From NCBI RefSeq assembly GCF_030341905.1, contig NZ_JATAAF010000004.1, forward strand, positions 129,001 through 193,000: 64,000 nt of DNA, read 5' to 3'. The stretch is from Porticoccus sp. W117 (lineage in GTDB: Bacteria > Pseudomonadota > Gammaproteobacteria > Pseudomonadales > Porticoccaceae). Position numbers and translations under genes: made by a program. The notes beneath the pieces are model-generated. The model saw nothing but the letters and a program-made list of their open reading frames with translations. It was not told the DNA's origin and did no database searches. Positions 15,986 through 25,461 of this stretch are shown piece by piece; position 1 is the first letter of the stretch, and each line of letters starts with the position of its first letter.

Positions 15986-17021
15986 AATGGAATCAACACA
16001 ACAGCAACGAGCGGCGCAGGATGCTGCTCGTCTGCATTTGGATGCTGACACTCACCACCCGCTGAATTGGGTGGAGGAAAGTGCCGAGTATCAACGGGGT
16101 TTTCTCTCCGTCAGCCATCTATTGGCAGATATGAACGACCTGGAGAATGACCGTGAGTTGTTGGCGTTGAGATACAGCGAAACGCGTGTTCCCGTCAGCG
16201 AGCGCCGTTATATGAAGCCGGTGTTCGCTGCTGCCGCCAGCCTGATGATTGCAATAGGGGCCGGTTTATTACTGCAGGGCCAACAAGCGGTGGAGTCGAT
16301 TGTCAGTATGGACCGCTATGTCACCCGTATCGGCGAGCAGAGAACAGTTCCGCTGGGTGATGGCAGTGTGATCGCCATGAATACCGGCTCCGAGTTGCTG
16401 GTTTCCGTAGAGGGCGACGAGCGCAAAGTGATTTTGCGACGCGGTGAAGCCTATTTCGATGTCGCCCACAACCCGGACAAGCCTTTTGTTGTTGAGGTGG
16501 GAGAAAACTCCGTCACTGTGCTGGGGACGGAATTCAATATTCGCAAAGAGCCGGGCAAAATGCAGCTAGCGGTGAACGAAGGTATGGTTGCACTGCACGC
16601 CACTGAGCAGGTGTTGAATGCAGACGCTCCCCTGATGTCTGCCGGTCGCAATGGCACGGAGCCCACAGCTCTGCCCGTTGGGCAGTACCGGGTCTCTGCC
16701 GGTTGGGTGGCGGAAGTAAACGCCAATAAAGGGCAACTGCAGACCTACGCGCCGGACAGTATGCGCGAGCTCTCCCTGTGGCGCACCGGTGTGCTGGACT
16801 TTGACAATGTGCCCTTGATGGACGTGGTGCGTGAACTCAACCGCTACAGCGGTAAAAAAATTCTTATTGAAGATGCCAGCATCCTGGGGCTAAAGGTAAC
16901 CGGCGTGGTGCAGGTAGATAACATCAGCCGGGCCTTCCAGGGTTTGGAGCGGGTATTTCCCATTGAGGTTACTCACCACTTTGACCGGATTGTCCTTGCT
17001 GGAAGCGAATCCGGGTTTTAA
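15975..17021 (+). CDS. FecR family anti-sigma/sigma regulator
   Basis: A 348-residue transmembrane regulator. A cytoplasmic sigma-binding segment lies at about 15-65 (HHPLNWVEESAEYQRGFLSV), the membrane helix at about 81-101, and the periplasmic FecR domain from about 113 (YVTRIGEQRTVPLGDGSVIA, LRRGEAYFDVAHNPDKPF, VLGTEFNI). The C-terminal receptor-contact domain is at about 265-348 (GVLDFDNVPLMDVVRELNRY). ATG 15975 has GAGGAAAAAGTG upstream and overlaps the end of the sigma gene. A terminator follows, so the receptor at 17304 is a separate transcript. Confidence 0.92.
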   Translation: MVSKMESTQQQRAAQDAARLHLDADTHHPLNWVEESAEYQRGFLSVSHLLADMNDLENDRELLALRYSETRVPVSERRYMKPVFAAAASLMIAIGAGLLLQGQQAVESIVSMDRYVTRIGEQRTVPLGDGSVIAMNTGSELLVSVEGDERKVILRRGEAYFDVAHNPDKPFVVEVGENSVTVLGTEFNIRKEPGKMQLAVNEGMVALHATEQVLNADAPLMSAGRNGTEPTALPVGQYRVSAGWVAEVNANKGQLQTYAPDSMRELSLWRTGVLDFDNVPLMDVVRELNRYSGKKILIEDASILGLKVTGVVQVDNISRAFQGLERVFPIEVTHHFDRIVLAGSESGF

Positions 17022-17048
17022 GCCTTAACACGCCGCAGATACTCTCTA

Positions 17049-17081
17049 AAGCCTCCCACTGGTAACATTGGGGGGCTTTTT
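17049..17081 (+). terminator. Rho-independent terminator after FecR
   Basis: AAGCCTCCC pairs with GGGGGGCTT (one T-G wobble) around about 12 bases, followed directly by TTTTT. It separates the sigma/FecR transcript from the receptor gene, which has its own promoter motif downstream. Confidence 0.8.
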
Positions 17082-17200
17082 GTTGGGGATGACAGTAGAG
17101 ATATGATCACGATGACGACTTAGTGCCCTCGATTTTACCCGTAGGCTAATCTCGGCTTTGGGGTCATATTTACAAATTTTGATAATTTTTAAAAAAATTT

Positions 17201-17226
17201 AGGGGGTGTGCGGATTTATACGTGTC
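17201..17226 (+). promoter_or_regulatory. Candidate ECF promoter of the TonB receptor
   Basis: AGGGG (17201-17205), 13 bases, then TACGTGTC (17219-17226), 77 bases before the receptor ATG. It is the same motif and gap as upstream of the sigma gene at 15325-15350, and lies in an otherwise AT-rich leader. This predicts that the sigma factor at 15395-15985 drives this receptor. Confidence 0.55.
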
Positions 17227-17303
17227 ATCTGTGTTGCTTGCGGGCTGAATAACAAAAATACAGGCCTCAGGCGGCGTACCAACAACCATTAGAGGTGGGA
17301 TAA

Positions 17304-20300
17304 ATGAAACGTACCAACGTATTCAAACGCAATGCTCTTGCACTGGGCGTTACTTCAGCACTGGCCCTGACCGTTTCCACAGGTGCCGTGGCGGATCCGT
17401 CCGCAACATACCAAATTGATATTGCCAGCCAGAGCGTTGGCGCGGCTGTACGAGAGCTGGCAAAAGACGCTGGTGTACAGATCGTTATGCCCAGCGAACT
17501 GGGCAGCAGCCATCAGGCGCCGTCCCTGAGTGGCGAATATTCCTTGGCTCAGGCGCTGGACATGTTGACCAAAGACAGTGGCCTGCAATACGAATTCCTT
17601 TCCGATGATTCCGTTATTATCAAGGCCGCAGACGACGCCGAAGCGGGCAGCGACGCCAGCGATGATGATATTGAAGTGGATGAAGAAATCACGATCACCG
17701 GCACCCACTTGAAAAACGTTGAGCCGGCATCCCCGCGGGTGACCATCGACCGTGAAAAACTCGCCCGTGGCGGTTATGCCAGCCTGGAAGAAGTGTTCCG
17801 CAGCTTGCCGCAAAACCTCAGCAATGTTAACCCGGTAGCCAATGGGTCTTTTCAGGGCGACAATACCAACGGTTTTCCTCCTATGTCCACTCTGGGTACC
17901 AGCGGTGTAAACCTGCGTGGCCTGGGTGCTCGCTCCACTCTGGTGTTGGTTAATGGCCGCCGCCGGGCGCGCTCTTCCCAGGGATCGGGCGATCAACTGA
18001 CGGATATATCCAGTATCCCCATTTCTCACGTTGAGCGCATTGAAATTATTACCGATGGCGCGTCCGCCATTTACGGCGCCGATGCGGTAGCCGGTGTGGT
18101 CAATATTATTCTGCGCAAGGACTATGAGGGCCTGAATCTGGCCCTGCGCACCGAAAGTGCTTCTAACGACGCCTCCCGTGATCGCCTGGACGTAGGCTAC
18201 ACCTTTAGCTGGGACGGCGGCCAGTTAACCACTACCGTCAGTGCCGAGCAAACCAAACCCAATGACCCCAATGCCCTGACTCCCAGCGGCCCCAATGGCC
18301 CCGGCGATCTCACTGGCATGGGTGGTGTTGACAACCGCCTCTATGGCATTGGCGGCCCAGGAGAAGGCACGGTATTGGGGTATATTCCGGGCTTCAGAGC
18401 TACCTCAACAGGGGAAATTATTGATGGCCCCAACCCCTTTTTCCAAAGAGACCCGGTCACTGGTGATATCACCGGGCCGCGGGAAGCTGGTGTGCCATCT
18501 ATATTCAAGCAACGTGCCTATGGGCCGGAAGAAAAGCGCTTTTCCATTAGCTTTCGCGGCAAACAGGAGCTCGGTGGCTCTCACACCCTGACCTTTGACG
18601 CCAGCTACAATAATTCGGAAGACGAGAACACCATCGACACCAACCAGCTGAGCTTTAACAACCTGAACCCGACGGGCGTTCTGGGTGATATTAGTATTCC
18701 CATACCTGGCCAGCCCAGCTTTTTCAGTCAGCGGCTCAATGGTGTTACTCAGTTCCTCTTGCTGTCAGATACTAACCCCCATGTAATCAGTCGCTACGGT
18801 GCTCGACCTGTTGCGGTAGGCTACGATTTCGCTCTGGAGTCGGCGCTGGTCGGTGCTCGACAGTACCCTGTGGGTACGGAGCTGGAAAGCTATTCAGCGG
18901 GCATTGGCCTGGCCGGTGACCTGGCGTTCCTGGATGGTTGGAGTTACCAACTGGATTTAAGCACCAGCAGTGAAGACAGTGATAATCTGAACTTCAGCGT
19001 TCCTTTCTGTCGTGTTAACTGTACGGCTTTGGATGCAATTGCCGAACAATTTGACCCATTCTCTGGAACCCCGGAGGCGGCCGCCAACAACGCTGCACTT
19101 CTGTTGGATACCTTCGTAAGAAGTGAAAGAGTTGGCTCCAACGAAACCCACCAGTTTACCTTTAAGGTTGACGGTACATTGTTCAATTTGCCCGCCGGCG
19201 AAGTGAAAATGGCGCTGGGCGTTGAGGTGCGGGAAAGTGAGTACAGTTCCGTGACTCTAGACTTTGATGCGGAATCAGGAGTGAGAACAGATCGAGACCC
19301 ATTTATTGTTGGTCCCAATGAGGAGTCGGTAGAGTCGTTGTTTACCCAGTTCTCCGTGCCCCTGTTTAAAGACTTGCCCGCTATGCAGGAGTTGAGCCTG
19401 CTGCTGTCAGCCCGTTACGAAAAACACGATCGTGCCGGTTTTGTCGACTTGGGCAATTTCGGGGGGCTTGGCAACGATGGTCAGCTGGTAGACGGCATCA
19501 ACCTGGCAGATTTGGTTGGTGAGGCTGCTGCCAATACCCCTCCCGGACCTACCCAACGTGGAATTCCTTTGAGTGGCGACTACAGCAATACCTCGCCGTC
19601 CGTGGGTATGATCTGGCGTGTCAACGACGACTTGAAACTGAGTGCCACCTGGGGGGAGTCGTTCCTGACGCCACTGTCCAATCAATTGTTTGGCGGCATT
19701 TTTGTGTTCCCCAGTGCGTTCCCCTTGAGAGATTTTCAGACTCAACTGCAGCCCTATACCAATTTGTTTGCTTTGAGTGGTGCCAACCCGCTTTTGGAGC
19801 CGCAAACTGCCGACACTCGAACTGTGTCGCTGGAGTTTACGCCCTCGGGTGTTCCGGGTCTGAATATGACGGTCGTCTATCAGGATGCCTCCTACGATAA
19901 TTATATCGACAGGGTTGGCTCTGTTGATAGTGCGCTGTTTGCGACGTTGGTGGATAACTTCCAGGACCTGCCGGGGCTGTTTATTCTTGGCGATACCGAC
20001 ACTCTGTTCCTGGATCAACGTCAGAAAAATCTATCCACCTTTGATTCCCGCACGGTTGATTTTCTGGTCAATTACGCCATGGATACCGATATCGGCCAGT
20101 TTGTGTTTGACCTGAATGCGGTACGTACCCTGGAAACCAGCCGCCAGTTTGCCCCTTTCCTGCCCTCCGTAGATACGGCCGGTACCGAAAGTGGTACCAG
20201 TGATTGGGGCAGCACTCTGCGGATAAGCTGGATTAATGGTAACTACAACGCTGCAGTGGAAACCCGTTACCACAGTGGTCACGATGTGGTTGTCCCATCC

Positions 20301-20591
20301 AGTACCTTCGTTACCTTTGATGGACAGCGTTTCCGTCCACTGGATGAGCTGCCAGTTAATCCTAACCCGCAAACCAGGGCTGGTTCTTATATGACCACTA
20401 ACCTGCAAGTGGGCTATGACTCTCCGGCGGTATCTGGTTTGATGCAAGGGGTTAAAATAAAACTGGGTGCCCAGAATATCTTTAACCCGGATCCCACCTT
20501 TGTGGATAATCGCCTGGGCTATTCTGCCAGTCGCGTGTCCACTAGCGGTCGGGTGGTATATCTGAACCTGACAAAGGATTTTGAAATTTAA
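17304..20591 (+). CDS. TonB-dependent receptor with N-terminal STN signalling domain
   Basis: A 1095-residue outer-membrane receptor that imports a substrate using TonB energy. The signal peptide ends near 30 (GAVADPSA). The STN domain is at about 35-108 (IDIASQSVGAAVRELAKDAG, GEYSLAQALDMLTKDSGLQY). An acidic linker (109-128) precedes a TonB-box-like EEITITGTH. The plug domain runs at about 130-275 (VNLRGLGARSTLVLVNGRRR, IEIITDGASAIYGADAVAGV) and the beta barrel to the C-terminus (GRVVYLNLTKDFEI). The STN domain shows that it signals to FecR. It is larger than siderophore receptors and similar to receptors for oligosaccharides or peptides; the substrate cannot be told. The ribosome binding site is GAGGTGGG. 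Confidence 0.94.
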   Translation: MKRTNVFKRNALALGVTSALALTVSTGAVADPSATYQIDIASQSVGAAVRELAKDAGVQIVMPSELGSSHQAPSLSGEYSLAQALDMLTKDSGLQYEFLSDDSVIIKAADDAEAGSDASDDDIEVDEEITITGTHLKNVEPASPRVTIDREKLARGGYASLEEVFRSLPQNLSNVNPVANGSFQGDNTNGFPPMSTLGTSGVNLRGLGARSTLVLVNGRRRARSSQGSGDQLTDISSIPISHVERIEIITDGASAIYGADAVAGVVNIILRKDYEGLNLALRTESASNDASRDRLDVGYTFSWDGGQLTTTVSAEQTKPNDPNALTPSGPNGPGDLTGMGGVDNRLYGIGGPGEGTVLGYIPGFRATSTGEIIDGPNPFFQRDPVTGDITGPREAGVPSIFKQRAYGPEEKRFSISFRGKQELGGSHTLTFDASYNNSEDENTIDTNQLSFNNLNPTGVLGDISIPIPGQPSFFSQRLNGVTQFLLLSDTNPHVISRYGARPVAVGYDFALESALVGARQYPVGTELESYSAGIGLAGDLAFLDGWSYQLDLSTSSEDSDNLNFSVPFCRVNCTALDAIAEQFDPFSGTPEAAANNAALLLDTFVRSERVGSNETHQFTFKVDGTLFNLPAGEVKMALGVEVRESEYSSVTLDFDAESGVRTDRDPFIVGPNEESVESLFTQFSVPLFKDLPAMQELSLLLSARYEKHDRAGFVDLGNFGGLGNDGQLVDGINLADLVGEAAANTPPGPTQRGIPLSGDYSNTSPSVGMIWRVNDDLKLSATWGESFLTPLSNQLFGGIFVFPSAFPLRDFQTQLQPYTNLFALSGANPLLEPQTADTRTVSLEFTPSGVPGLNMTVVYQDASYDNYIDRVGSVDSALFATLVDNFQDLPGLFILGDTDTLFLDQRQKNLSTFDSRTVDFLVNYAMDTDIGQFVFDLNAVRTLETSRQFAPFLPSVDTAGTESGTSDWGSTLRISWINGNYNAAVETRYHSGHDVVVPSSTFVTFDGQRFRPLDELPVNPNPQTRAGSYMTTNLQVGYDSPAVSGLMQGVKIKLGAQNIFNPDPTFVDNRLGYSASRVSTSGRVVYLNLTKDFEI

Positions 20592-20643
20592 TTCTCAGGG
20601 TTGGAAATAAATACTCCCTTTGCTTGAAAAAGGGTATCAATTT

Positions 20644-20672
20644 AAACGGCGCCGGTTGGCGCCGTTTTTTTT
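20644..20672 (+). terminator. Rho-independent terminator after the receptor
   Basis: AAACGGCGCC pairs perfectly with GGCGCCGTTT around GGTT, followed by T-rich sequence, 52 bases after the receptor stop. Confidence 0.9.
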
Positions 20673-21094
20673 GGTCTGTCCGGTAAGACCCATGTCTTAA
20701 TAGGTCGTCATCTCCGCGCAGGCGGAGATCCATATTCGCTATGGGGTTGTGGTTTTCAAGTATGGTGGTTTCTGGATTCCCGCTTTCGCGCACTACTGTC
20801 CTGGATAAATTAAAGGCCTTACTGTAAAGCCTTGTTGCGTAAGCTCTATTGCCAAATCGATGGAAGAGATACTTAAAAATTTCGTCATCTCCGCGAAGGC
20901 GGAGATCCATTATGAATATGGCACTAAAGTCAGAAAATACGGTGGTCTATGGATGCTCGCATTGTACGGCTTGCGCCTCAGTCCTGTGACTGCCCAAATC
21001 AAAGATTTGTCGCTGGCATGACGGTAGAAGATTGTCCCAGACAGTAGTGCGCGCAGGCGGGAATCCACCTTTGCTATGGCATCAACGCTACAAC
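20673..21094. repeat. Gene-free stretch with decayed REP-like repeats
   Basis: No gene is visible. GTCATCTCCGCGCAGGCGGA (20706 on) with its GATCCATA extension and GTCATCTCCGCGAAGGCGGA (20884 on) are two direct copies of a REP-like arm. TGGATTCCCGCTTTCGCGCA (20773) and GCGCGCAGGCGGGAATCCAC (around 21049) are opposite arms. ACTACTGTC (20792) and its inverted form GACAGTAGT (21039) also recur. The block looks like several nested insertions of the same repeat family seen at 23501-23592 and 32923-32996. Confidence 0.7.
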
Positions 21095-21121
21095 AAAAAA
21101 GCCCCGCCAATGGCAGGGCTC
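21095..21121 (-). terminator. Rho-independent terminator (minus strand)
   Basis: On the minus strand AGCCCTGCC pairs with GGCGGGGCT (one mismatch) around ATT, followed by TTTTTTG. It lies just downstream of the TlpA-like gene that ends at 21152. Confidence 0.85.
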
Positions 21122-21151
21122 TTGATACTAACTTTGATTTTCTAAACAATT

Positions 21152-22267
21152 TTATTTATCAAAGAATTCTTTAAGCGCATCATCCAGCTTCCAGTCCCGA
21201 AAGTCAGAGCCGAGCATTTTTCCGTCAGAGGTAATCAAAAAACTGGCCGGTATTCCGGTCACTGCATAATCAAGAGCTGATTTGGCATCGAAGGCGTCTT
21301 CGTCTATCAGGTTTATCCATGGTGCGTCTTCTTCTTCCAGTGCTTGCAGCCAGTCGTCGTGGTCTTCGTCCAGGGAGATGGCGTAAATTTCAAAGCCCTT
21401 ATCGTGATATTCGTCGTAGACACGTTTCAGATGTGGAAATGCACCGCGGCAGGGGCCGCACCAGGATGCCCAGAATTCCAGTAGTACCAGTTTATTTTCT
21501 TTAAGTACGGATTCCAGTTCAAGCATTTCGCCGTCTACTGTTTTGGCAGTCACAGGTTTGTAGATGCTGCCCTCTGCCAGGTTGTCTCGAACTTTGCTTC
21601 TGGCTATGCCACGTTTTATGCTCTCGATATAAGCTGCAATGTCGTTATTTTCAGGCAGTTGCTTTTGGTAAGATTGGGCCATTTCCAGCTTTTTCTGTAA
21701 GTCGTAACGGTTCCAGTCATAGTTGCCTTTTAGCGCTAAAAATTTTTCCAGAGCCGAATAATCACCTTGTAGGATATTATGCAAGTAATCGTTCTTGATT
21801 TTGTTTCTTGGCGCGCCAGCAGCTCGCAATTCTGCCATCCAGGCAGCCATTGCTTCCCTGTCCATGTCATCAATGTTGGAGCGTTTTAGTGTTACCTGAT
21901 GATGGGCTTTTGTTGCGGCGATGTATTCAGGATTTTGAAAGTAGCCATATATCAGGTTATGTAAATCACCACCGGTTGAAGTGGTGCCGTATGGCTGCCA
22001 TCGAATATCGTATTCTGCGTTTTCCAGAATAATGTTGTGATAACGGCTTTTAGTGGATAGTTTGGCAAAAGCCATGTCTTCAATCTTTCCGGTGAATGTA
22101 GCTCGGTTATCAACGATGTCAGCTTTAGTGGTTTCTCCATTAATGGATAACTCAACTTCAGTGGCGTTAGTGACGCCTGGGGTAAACTCAATAGTAATCT
22201 TGTACTCCTCTGCCCAAGTGTGGGTGGAAGCCAGTGCTAGTAACACTGTTGCGAGTAGTTTTTTCAT
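21152..22267 (-). CDS. TlpA-like thioredoxin with DUF4369-like N-terminal domain
   Basis: A 371-residue exported protein. It has a signal peptide (MKKLLATVLLALASTHTWA), then a beta-rich DUF4369-like domain (about 20-110, EYKITIEFTPGVTNATEVEL) and a helical middle. The thioredoxin-like domain is at about 235-371 with C270-G-P-C273 (EFWASWCGPCRGAFPHL) and the cis-Pro region GIPASFLI. This arrangement occurs in periplasmic thiol-disulfide reductases (TlpA/ResA type), more often in Bacteroidetes. I chose ATG 22267 because GGAGAAAGGTA precedes it; the frame extends nine codons further. Monocistronic with a terminator. Confidence 0.87.
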   Translation of the reverse strand: MKKLLATVLLALASTHTWAEEYKITIEFTPGVTNATEVELSINGETTKADIVDNRATFTGKIEDMAFAKLSTKSRYHNIILENAEYDIRWQPYGTTSTGGDLHNLIYGYFQNPEYIAATKAHHQVTLKRSNIDDMDREAMAAWMAELRAAGAPRNKIKNDYLHNILQGDYSALEKFLALKGNYDWNRYDLQKKLEMAQSYQKQLPENNDIAAYIESIKRGIARSKVRDNLAEGSIYKPVTAKTVDGEMLELESVLKENKLVLLEFWASWCGPCRGAFPHLKRVYDEYHDKGFEIYAISLDEDHDDWLQALEEEDAPWINLIDEDAFDAKSALDYAVTGIPASFLITSDGKMLGSDFRDWKLDDALKEFFDK

Positions 22268-22622
22268 TACCTTTCTCCAAAAAATATTTTTCAAGTATGG
22301 CTTCTACAAGATTGTTGATTTAGCAAGTTAGCCAGTTTTTTATCGCTGGCCACAGATGCCGATTACACGGTTGGTGATCGGCATTTCAAGTGGTGGTAAT
22401 TGTAGTGTTTTTGCTAAAAAAATTCATTTTAAGCGGCTGCAAAATACATAAATTTACAAACCAAAAGAAATTTATCCTGATAATGTGTTTTTTGTTGGAA
22501 TAAAGTTTCGTTTAGCCTGTTTCGAAGCTTTCTGATTAGGTGTTATGCGTTCACAGGTGGCTTTTTTTATGATCAAAGACAGGCTACATTGCCTGCTTTA
22601 GTGAATCAGAGGGAGCGTAGAA
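22268..22622. other. AT-rich intergenic region, no gene seen
   Basis: This 355-base divergent region between the TlpA-like and AIM24-like genes is AT-rich and contains the promoters of both. I saw no convincing hairpin, repeat or small gene. Confidence 0.4.
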
Positions 22623-23417
22623 ATGCCGCAACATTGTCACGAAGTGGATTATGAAATTAAGGGCCATGATATTCAGTTGGTGGAGGTGGAACTGGACCCT
22701 GGCGAAACCGTAATCGCCGAAGCAGGAGCCATGACCTACATGGAAGAAAGCATCGACTTTCAGACCAAAATGGGGGATGGCTCCGACCCGGATCAAGGGT
22801 TAATGGGCAAGTTGTTCAGTGCTGGCAAGCGCATGCTCACCGGGGAATCCATTTTTACCACTCACTTTACCAACAATGGTGCCGGTAAAAAGCGGGTGGC
22901 GTTTTCTGCCCCTTACCCTGGCACGATTGTCGCTCTGGATATGGAAAAAGAGGGCGGCAAGATTATCTGCCAAAAAGACGCTTTTCTGGCGGCGGCTCTG
23001 GGTACCAAAATCAGCATCACCTTCAACAAAAAACTGGGAGCGGGTTTCTTCGGCGGCGAAGGCTTCATCCTGCAGAAAATTGAAGGCGATGGCATGGCCT
23101 TTGTGCATGCGGGCGGCACCCTGGTGCGCAAGCAACTGAATGGCGAAACCCTGCGTGTGGATACCGGCTGTCTGGTGGCATTTTCCCAAGGCATTGAGTA
23201 CAGCATTGAGCGTGCTGGCAACCTCAAGTCAATGATTTTTGGCGGTGAAGGTTTGTTTTTGGCAACACTCAGCGGTACGGGTAGCGTGTGGGTGCAAAGC
23301 CTGCCGTTCTCTCGTTTGGCGGATCGCATTATCGAAAGTGCGCCCAGTCATGGCGGTTCCGATAAGGGTGAAGGGTCGGTGCTGGGTAGTGTAGGTCGGA
23401 TGATTGATGGGTCGTGA
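22623..23417 (+). CDS. AIM24/TIGR00266 family protein
   Basis: A 264-residue cytosolic protein of the AIM24 (TIGR00266) family, a beta-prism fold named after a yeast mitochondrial protein. Its bacterial role is unknown. Family stretches are [58 protein letters not shown] and [19 protein letters not shown]. The first residues ([20 protein letters not shown]) match the usual start. A GGGAG ribosome binding site lies upstream of ATG 22623. No enzyme motif is visible. Confidence 0.9.
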   Translation: MPQHCHEVDYEIKGHDIQLVEVELDPGETVIAEAGAMTYMEESIDFQTKMGDGSDPDQGLMGKLFSAGKRMLTGESIFTTHFTNNGAGKKRVAFSAPYPGTIVALDMEKEGGKIICQKDAFLAAALGTKISITFNKKLGAGFFGGEGFILQKIEGDGMAFVHAGGTLVRKQLNGETLRVDTGCLVAFSQGIEYSIERAGNLKSMIFGGEGLFLATLSGTGSVWVQSLPFSRLADRIIESAPSHGGSDKGEGSVLGSVGRMIDGS

Positions 23418-23500
23418 TTTTGCTGCGAGCAGCGGGCTACGGGCGATTCCACTCCGTAATGCTAGGGAGCAATATTGTCTCCGGTAAAACTTTCAAACCC

Positions 23501-23592
23501 GTCATTCCCGCGCAGGCGGGAATCCAAAAACCTCGGTATTTAAAGGCTTTAGTGCCATATTGAACATGGATCCCCGCCTGCGCGGGGATGAC
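23501..23592. repeat. REP-like hairpin (GTCATTCCCGCG type)
   Basis: GTCATTCCCGCGCAGGCGGG (arm 23501-23526) pairs with the arm 23567-23592 ending CGCGGGGATGAC, with a 40-base centre. The arms are themselves palindromic (CCCGCGCAGGCGGG). Family members are at 20706-20911 and 32923-32996. Confidence 0.85.
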
Positions 23593-23676
23593 GATTCTTT
23601 TGAGTTCAATGCCATTTATAAGGACAATCTCGCTCGATTTGCTCGCCGCCCGAAACCCGTTGCCCGCAGCTGTGTT

Positions 23677-24420
23677 TTACCTCGACCTCAACCGATGCTG
23701 CTTCCTCACCGCAGGCAGTAAGCCAATAAACTCCCCGAACACTTTTTCTGCCAGTTGTTTTGAGCGCGGCAGGGCGCTGTGGTTTTGCTGGCGGATGCTC
23801 TCCGCAGCTCCCGGTGCCAGCTTCGCCAGGTCGTCTTCGTGTTGGGGTACGGTGAGCCAGCGCTCGATCACGGATTCGCAGGCTTCCAGATGAAATTGCA
23901 GGCCATAGGTGCTGTTGCCCATTCGAAAGGCCTGATTTGCACACAATTCGCCGCTAATCAGCGGGGTGGCGCCCGGTGGCAGGTCGAAGGTGTGGCCGTG
24001 CCACTGAAAAATCTGTTCGCTTTCTGAAAAATGTTTTGCTAGCGGGTCAGCGGCTGCCTGATCAGTGGTATTTACCGGGTGCCAGCCAATTTCTATGGAT
24101 TCCGCCGGGTAGACTTTTGCCCCCAAAGCGCTGGCAACCAGCTGCGCTCCCAGGCAGATGCCCAGAATCGGGATTTGCAGCTCCATAGCCTGTAAAATGG
24201 CACGCTTTTCCAGTTCCAGGTGGGGGAATTCCGCTTCCTGACCAATGTTCATGGGGCCACCCAATACGATCAGTGCGGCGTAGTTGTCCAGGGCGGGTAC
24301 GGTGGCGTCGTCGCGGCCAAAATTCACGTAGCGGATGCGGTGTTTGTGGCGGCGCAGCATGGGGTCGAGTAACCCCAGGGGCTCGTAAGGTACGTGCTGG
24401 AACACCAGAATTTTTGCCAT
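23677..24420 (-). CDS. Class I glutamine amidotransferase (GuaA-N-like)
   Basis: A 247-residue class I glutamine amidotransferase domain protein. The catalytic triad is visible: C89 in GICLGAQ, H177 and E179 in LQFHLEA. The oxyanion region is VLGGPMNIGQ. Such stand-alone proteins resemble the glutaminase part of GMP synthase, and some hydrolyse gamma-glutamyl compounds; the partner or substrate is not evident. It is divergent from an EamA transporter with 35 bases between starts, so the two share a promoter region. Confidence 0.88.
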   Translation of the reverse strand: MAKILVFQHVPYEPLGLLDPMLRRHKHRIRYVNFGRDDATVPALDNYAALIVLGGPMNIGQEAEFPHLELEKRAILQAMELQIPILGICLGAQLVASALGAKVYPAESIEIGWHPVNTTDQAAADPLAKHFSESEQIFQWHGHTFDLPPGATPLISGELCANQAFRMGNSTYGLQFHLEACESVIERWLTVPQHEDDLAKLAPGAAESIRQQNHSALPRSKQLAEKVFGEFIGLLPAVRKQHRLRSR

Positions 24421-24455
24421 AAGCGGATAGTAAATTGTCCCTTTGGGGGTTGTCT

Positions 24456-25337
24456 ATGACACAGAATCATCAAGGCTGGCTGGCGTTGTACAGCAAGATA
24501 TTGCTGCTCTCCCTCAATGGCTTGTTCGCCAAAGCCATTCCCCTGGATGCCACAACCATGTCGCAGCTGCGCAGTGTGATCGCTGTGTTGGGCCTTTTGC
24601 TGTTCTGTTGGTTGCAGGGGGTGAGTTGGCGCTTGCGGGATTGGCGCCAGGCATTGGGCGTTTACGGCCTGGGGGTGTTTTTGGGTTTGCATTGGATTAC
24701 CTACTTCCACGCCATGCAGGTGTCCACGGTGGCGGTGGGCATGTTGGCGTTGTTCAGTTATCCGGTACTCACTATTTTGCTGGAGCCACTTTTTCGTTCT
24801 GGCCGTGGCAAGTACCGCCTGCGTTTTGGCGATGTCATGGCCGGGCTGTTGGTGTTGGTGGGTCTGGTGGTGATGGTGTGGGACCAACTGCAATTGTCCC
24901 AGGGCAGCCCCATTGTCGCCGGTTGTCTGTGGGGGGTGTTGTCGGCGCTGCTGTTTGCGGTACGCAATTTGGTGTTGAAGCATCACTACAGCGATGTGCC
25001 CAGTGGCAAAATGATTCTCCACCAGATACTGGCGGTGGCGCTGATGCTGGCGCTGTTTGTGGATGGCGGCCAGGTAGCTCAAATGAACAGTGACCAATGG
25101 TTGTTGCTGTTGTTGCTGGGCCTGGTCACCACAGCAGGGGCGCACACTTTGTTGGCTGTGTGCCTGAAGCGGCTACCGGCAAAAACCGTGTCTATTATCG
25201 GCTGTTCGCAGCCGGTGCTGGGGGCTGTTTTGGCCTGGCTGTTACTGGGGGAAAGCGTTAGCGGTTGGGTTATTGCCGGAGGAGCCATAATCCTGTCGGT
25301 GGCTATTTATGAGTCTTTACAACAGCGTGTCCGTTGA
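24456..25337 (+). CDS. EamA/DMT family transporter
   Basis: A 293-residue inner-membrane transporter with about ten helices and two EamA repeats (about 8-140 and 152-285). Features: SKILLLSLNGLFAKAI at the start, GLHWITYFHAMQVSTVAVGM, and at the end VSIIGCSQPVLGAVLAWLLL with GESVSGWVIAGGAIILS. ATG 24456 has GGGGGT upstream; the upstream TTG start is not supported. Family members export amino acids or other small metabolites; the substrate is unknown. Confidence 0.9.
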   Translation: MTQNHQGWLALYSKILLLSLNGLFAKAIPLDATTMSQLRSVIAVLGLLLFCWLQGVSWRLRDWRQALGVYGLGVFLGLHWITYFHAMQVSTVAVGMLALFSYPVLTILLEPLFRSGRGKYRLRFGDVMAGLLVLVGLVVMVWDQLQLSQGSPIVAGCLWGVLSALLFAVRNLVLKHHYSDVPSGKMILHQILAVALMLALFVDGGQVAQMNSDQWLLLLLLGLVTTAGAHTLLAVCLKRLPAKTVSIIGCSQPVLGAVLAWLLLGESVSGWVIAGGAIILSVAIYESLQQRVR

Positions 25338-25362
25338 CTGGGCTTTTAATCTCAACTCTGCC

Positions 25363-25400
25363 TCGTCATCCTGAGCCGCGCAGCGGCGTGAGGATATCAT
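25363..25400. repeat. Short REP-like hairpin
   Basis: GTCATCCTGAGCCGCGCAGC with the following GGCGTGAGGAT folds on itself (ATCCT...AGGAT, CCGC...GCGG). It is a one-armed relative of the repeat at 8404-8487, between the EamA and cytochrome b561 genes. Confidence 0.6.
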
Positions 25401-25461
25401 AGGCCCGGTTAATCAGGGTTTATGTAAGAATGGTGAATTATTCAAATCAACGGAGTAAATG

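Noticed and set aside
20542-20910. 122-codon frame over the end of the TonB receptor and REP repeats
   Set aside because: Its peptide contains repeated GNPxTT and MDLRLRGDD phrases, which are translated REP-like repeats.
23501-23592. CRISPR array suspected from recurring repeats
   Set aside because: The repeats are isolated palindromic pairs at intergenic sites, not evenly spaced direct repeats with unique spacers, and no cas genes are present.
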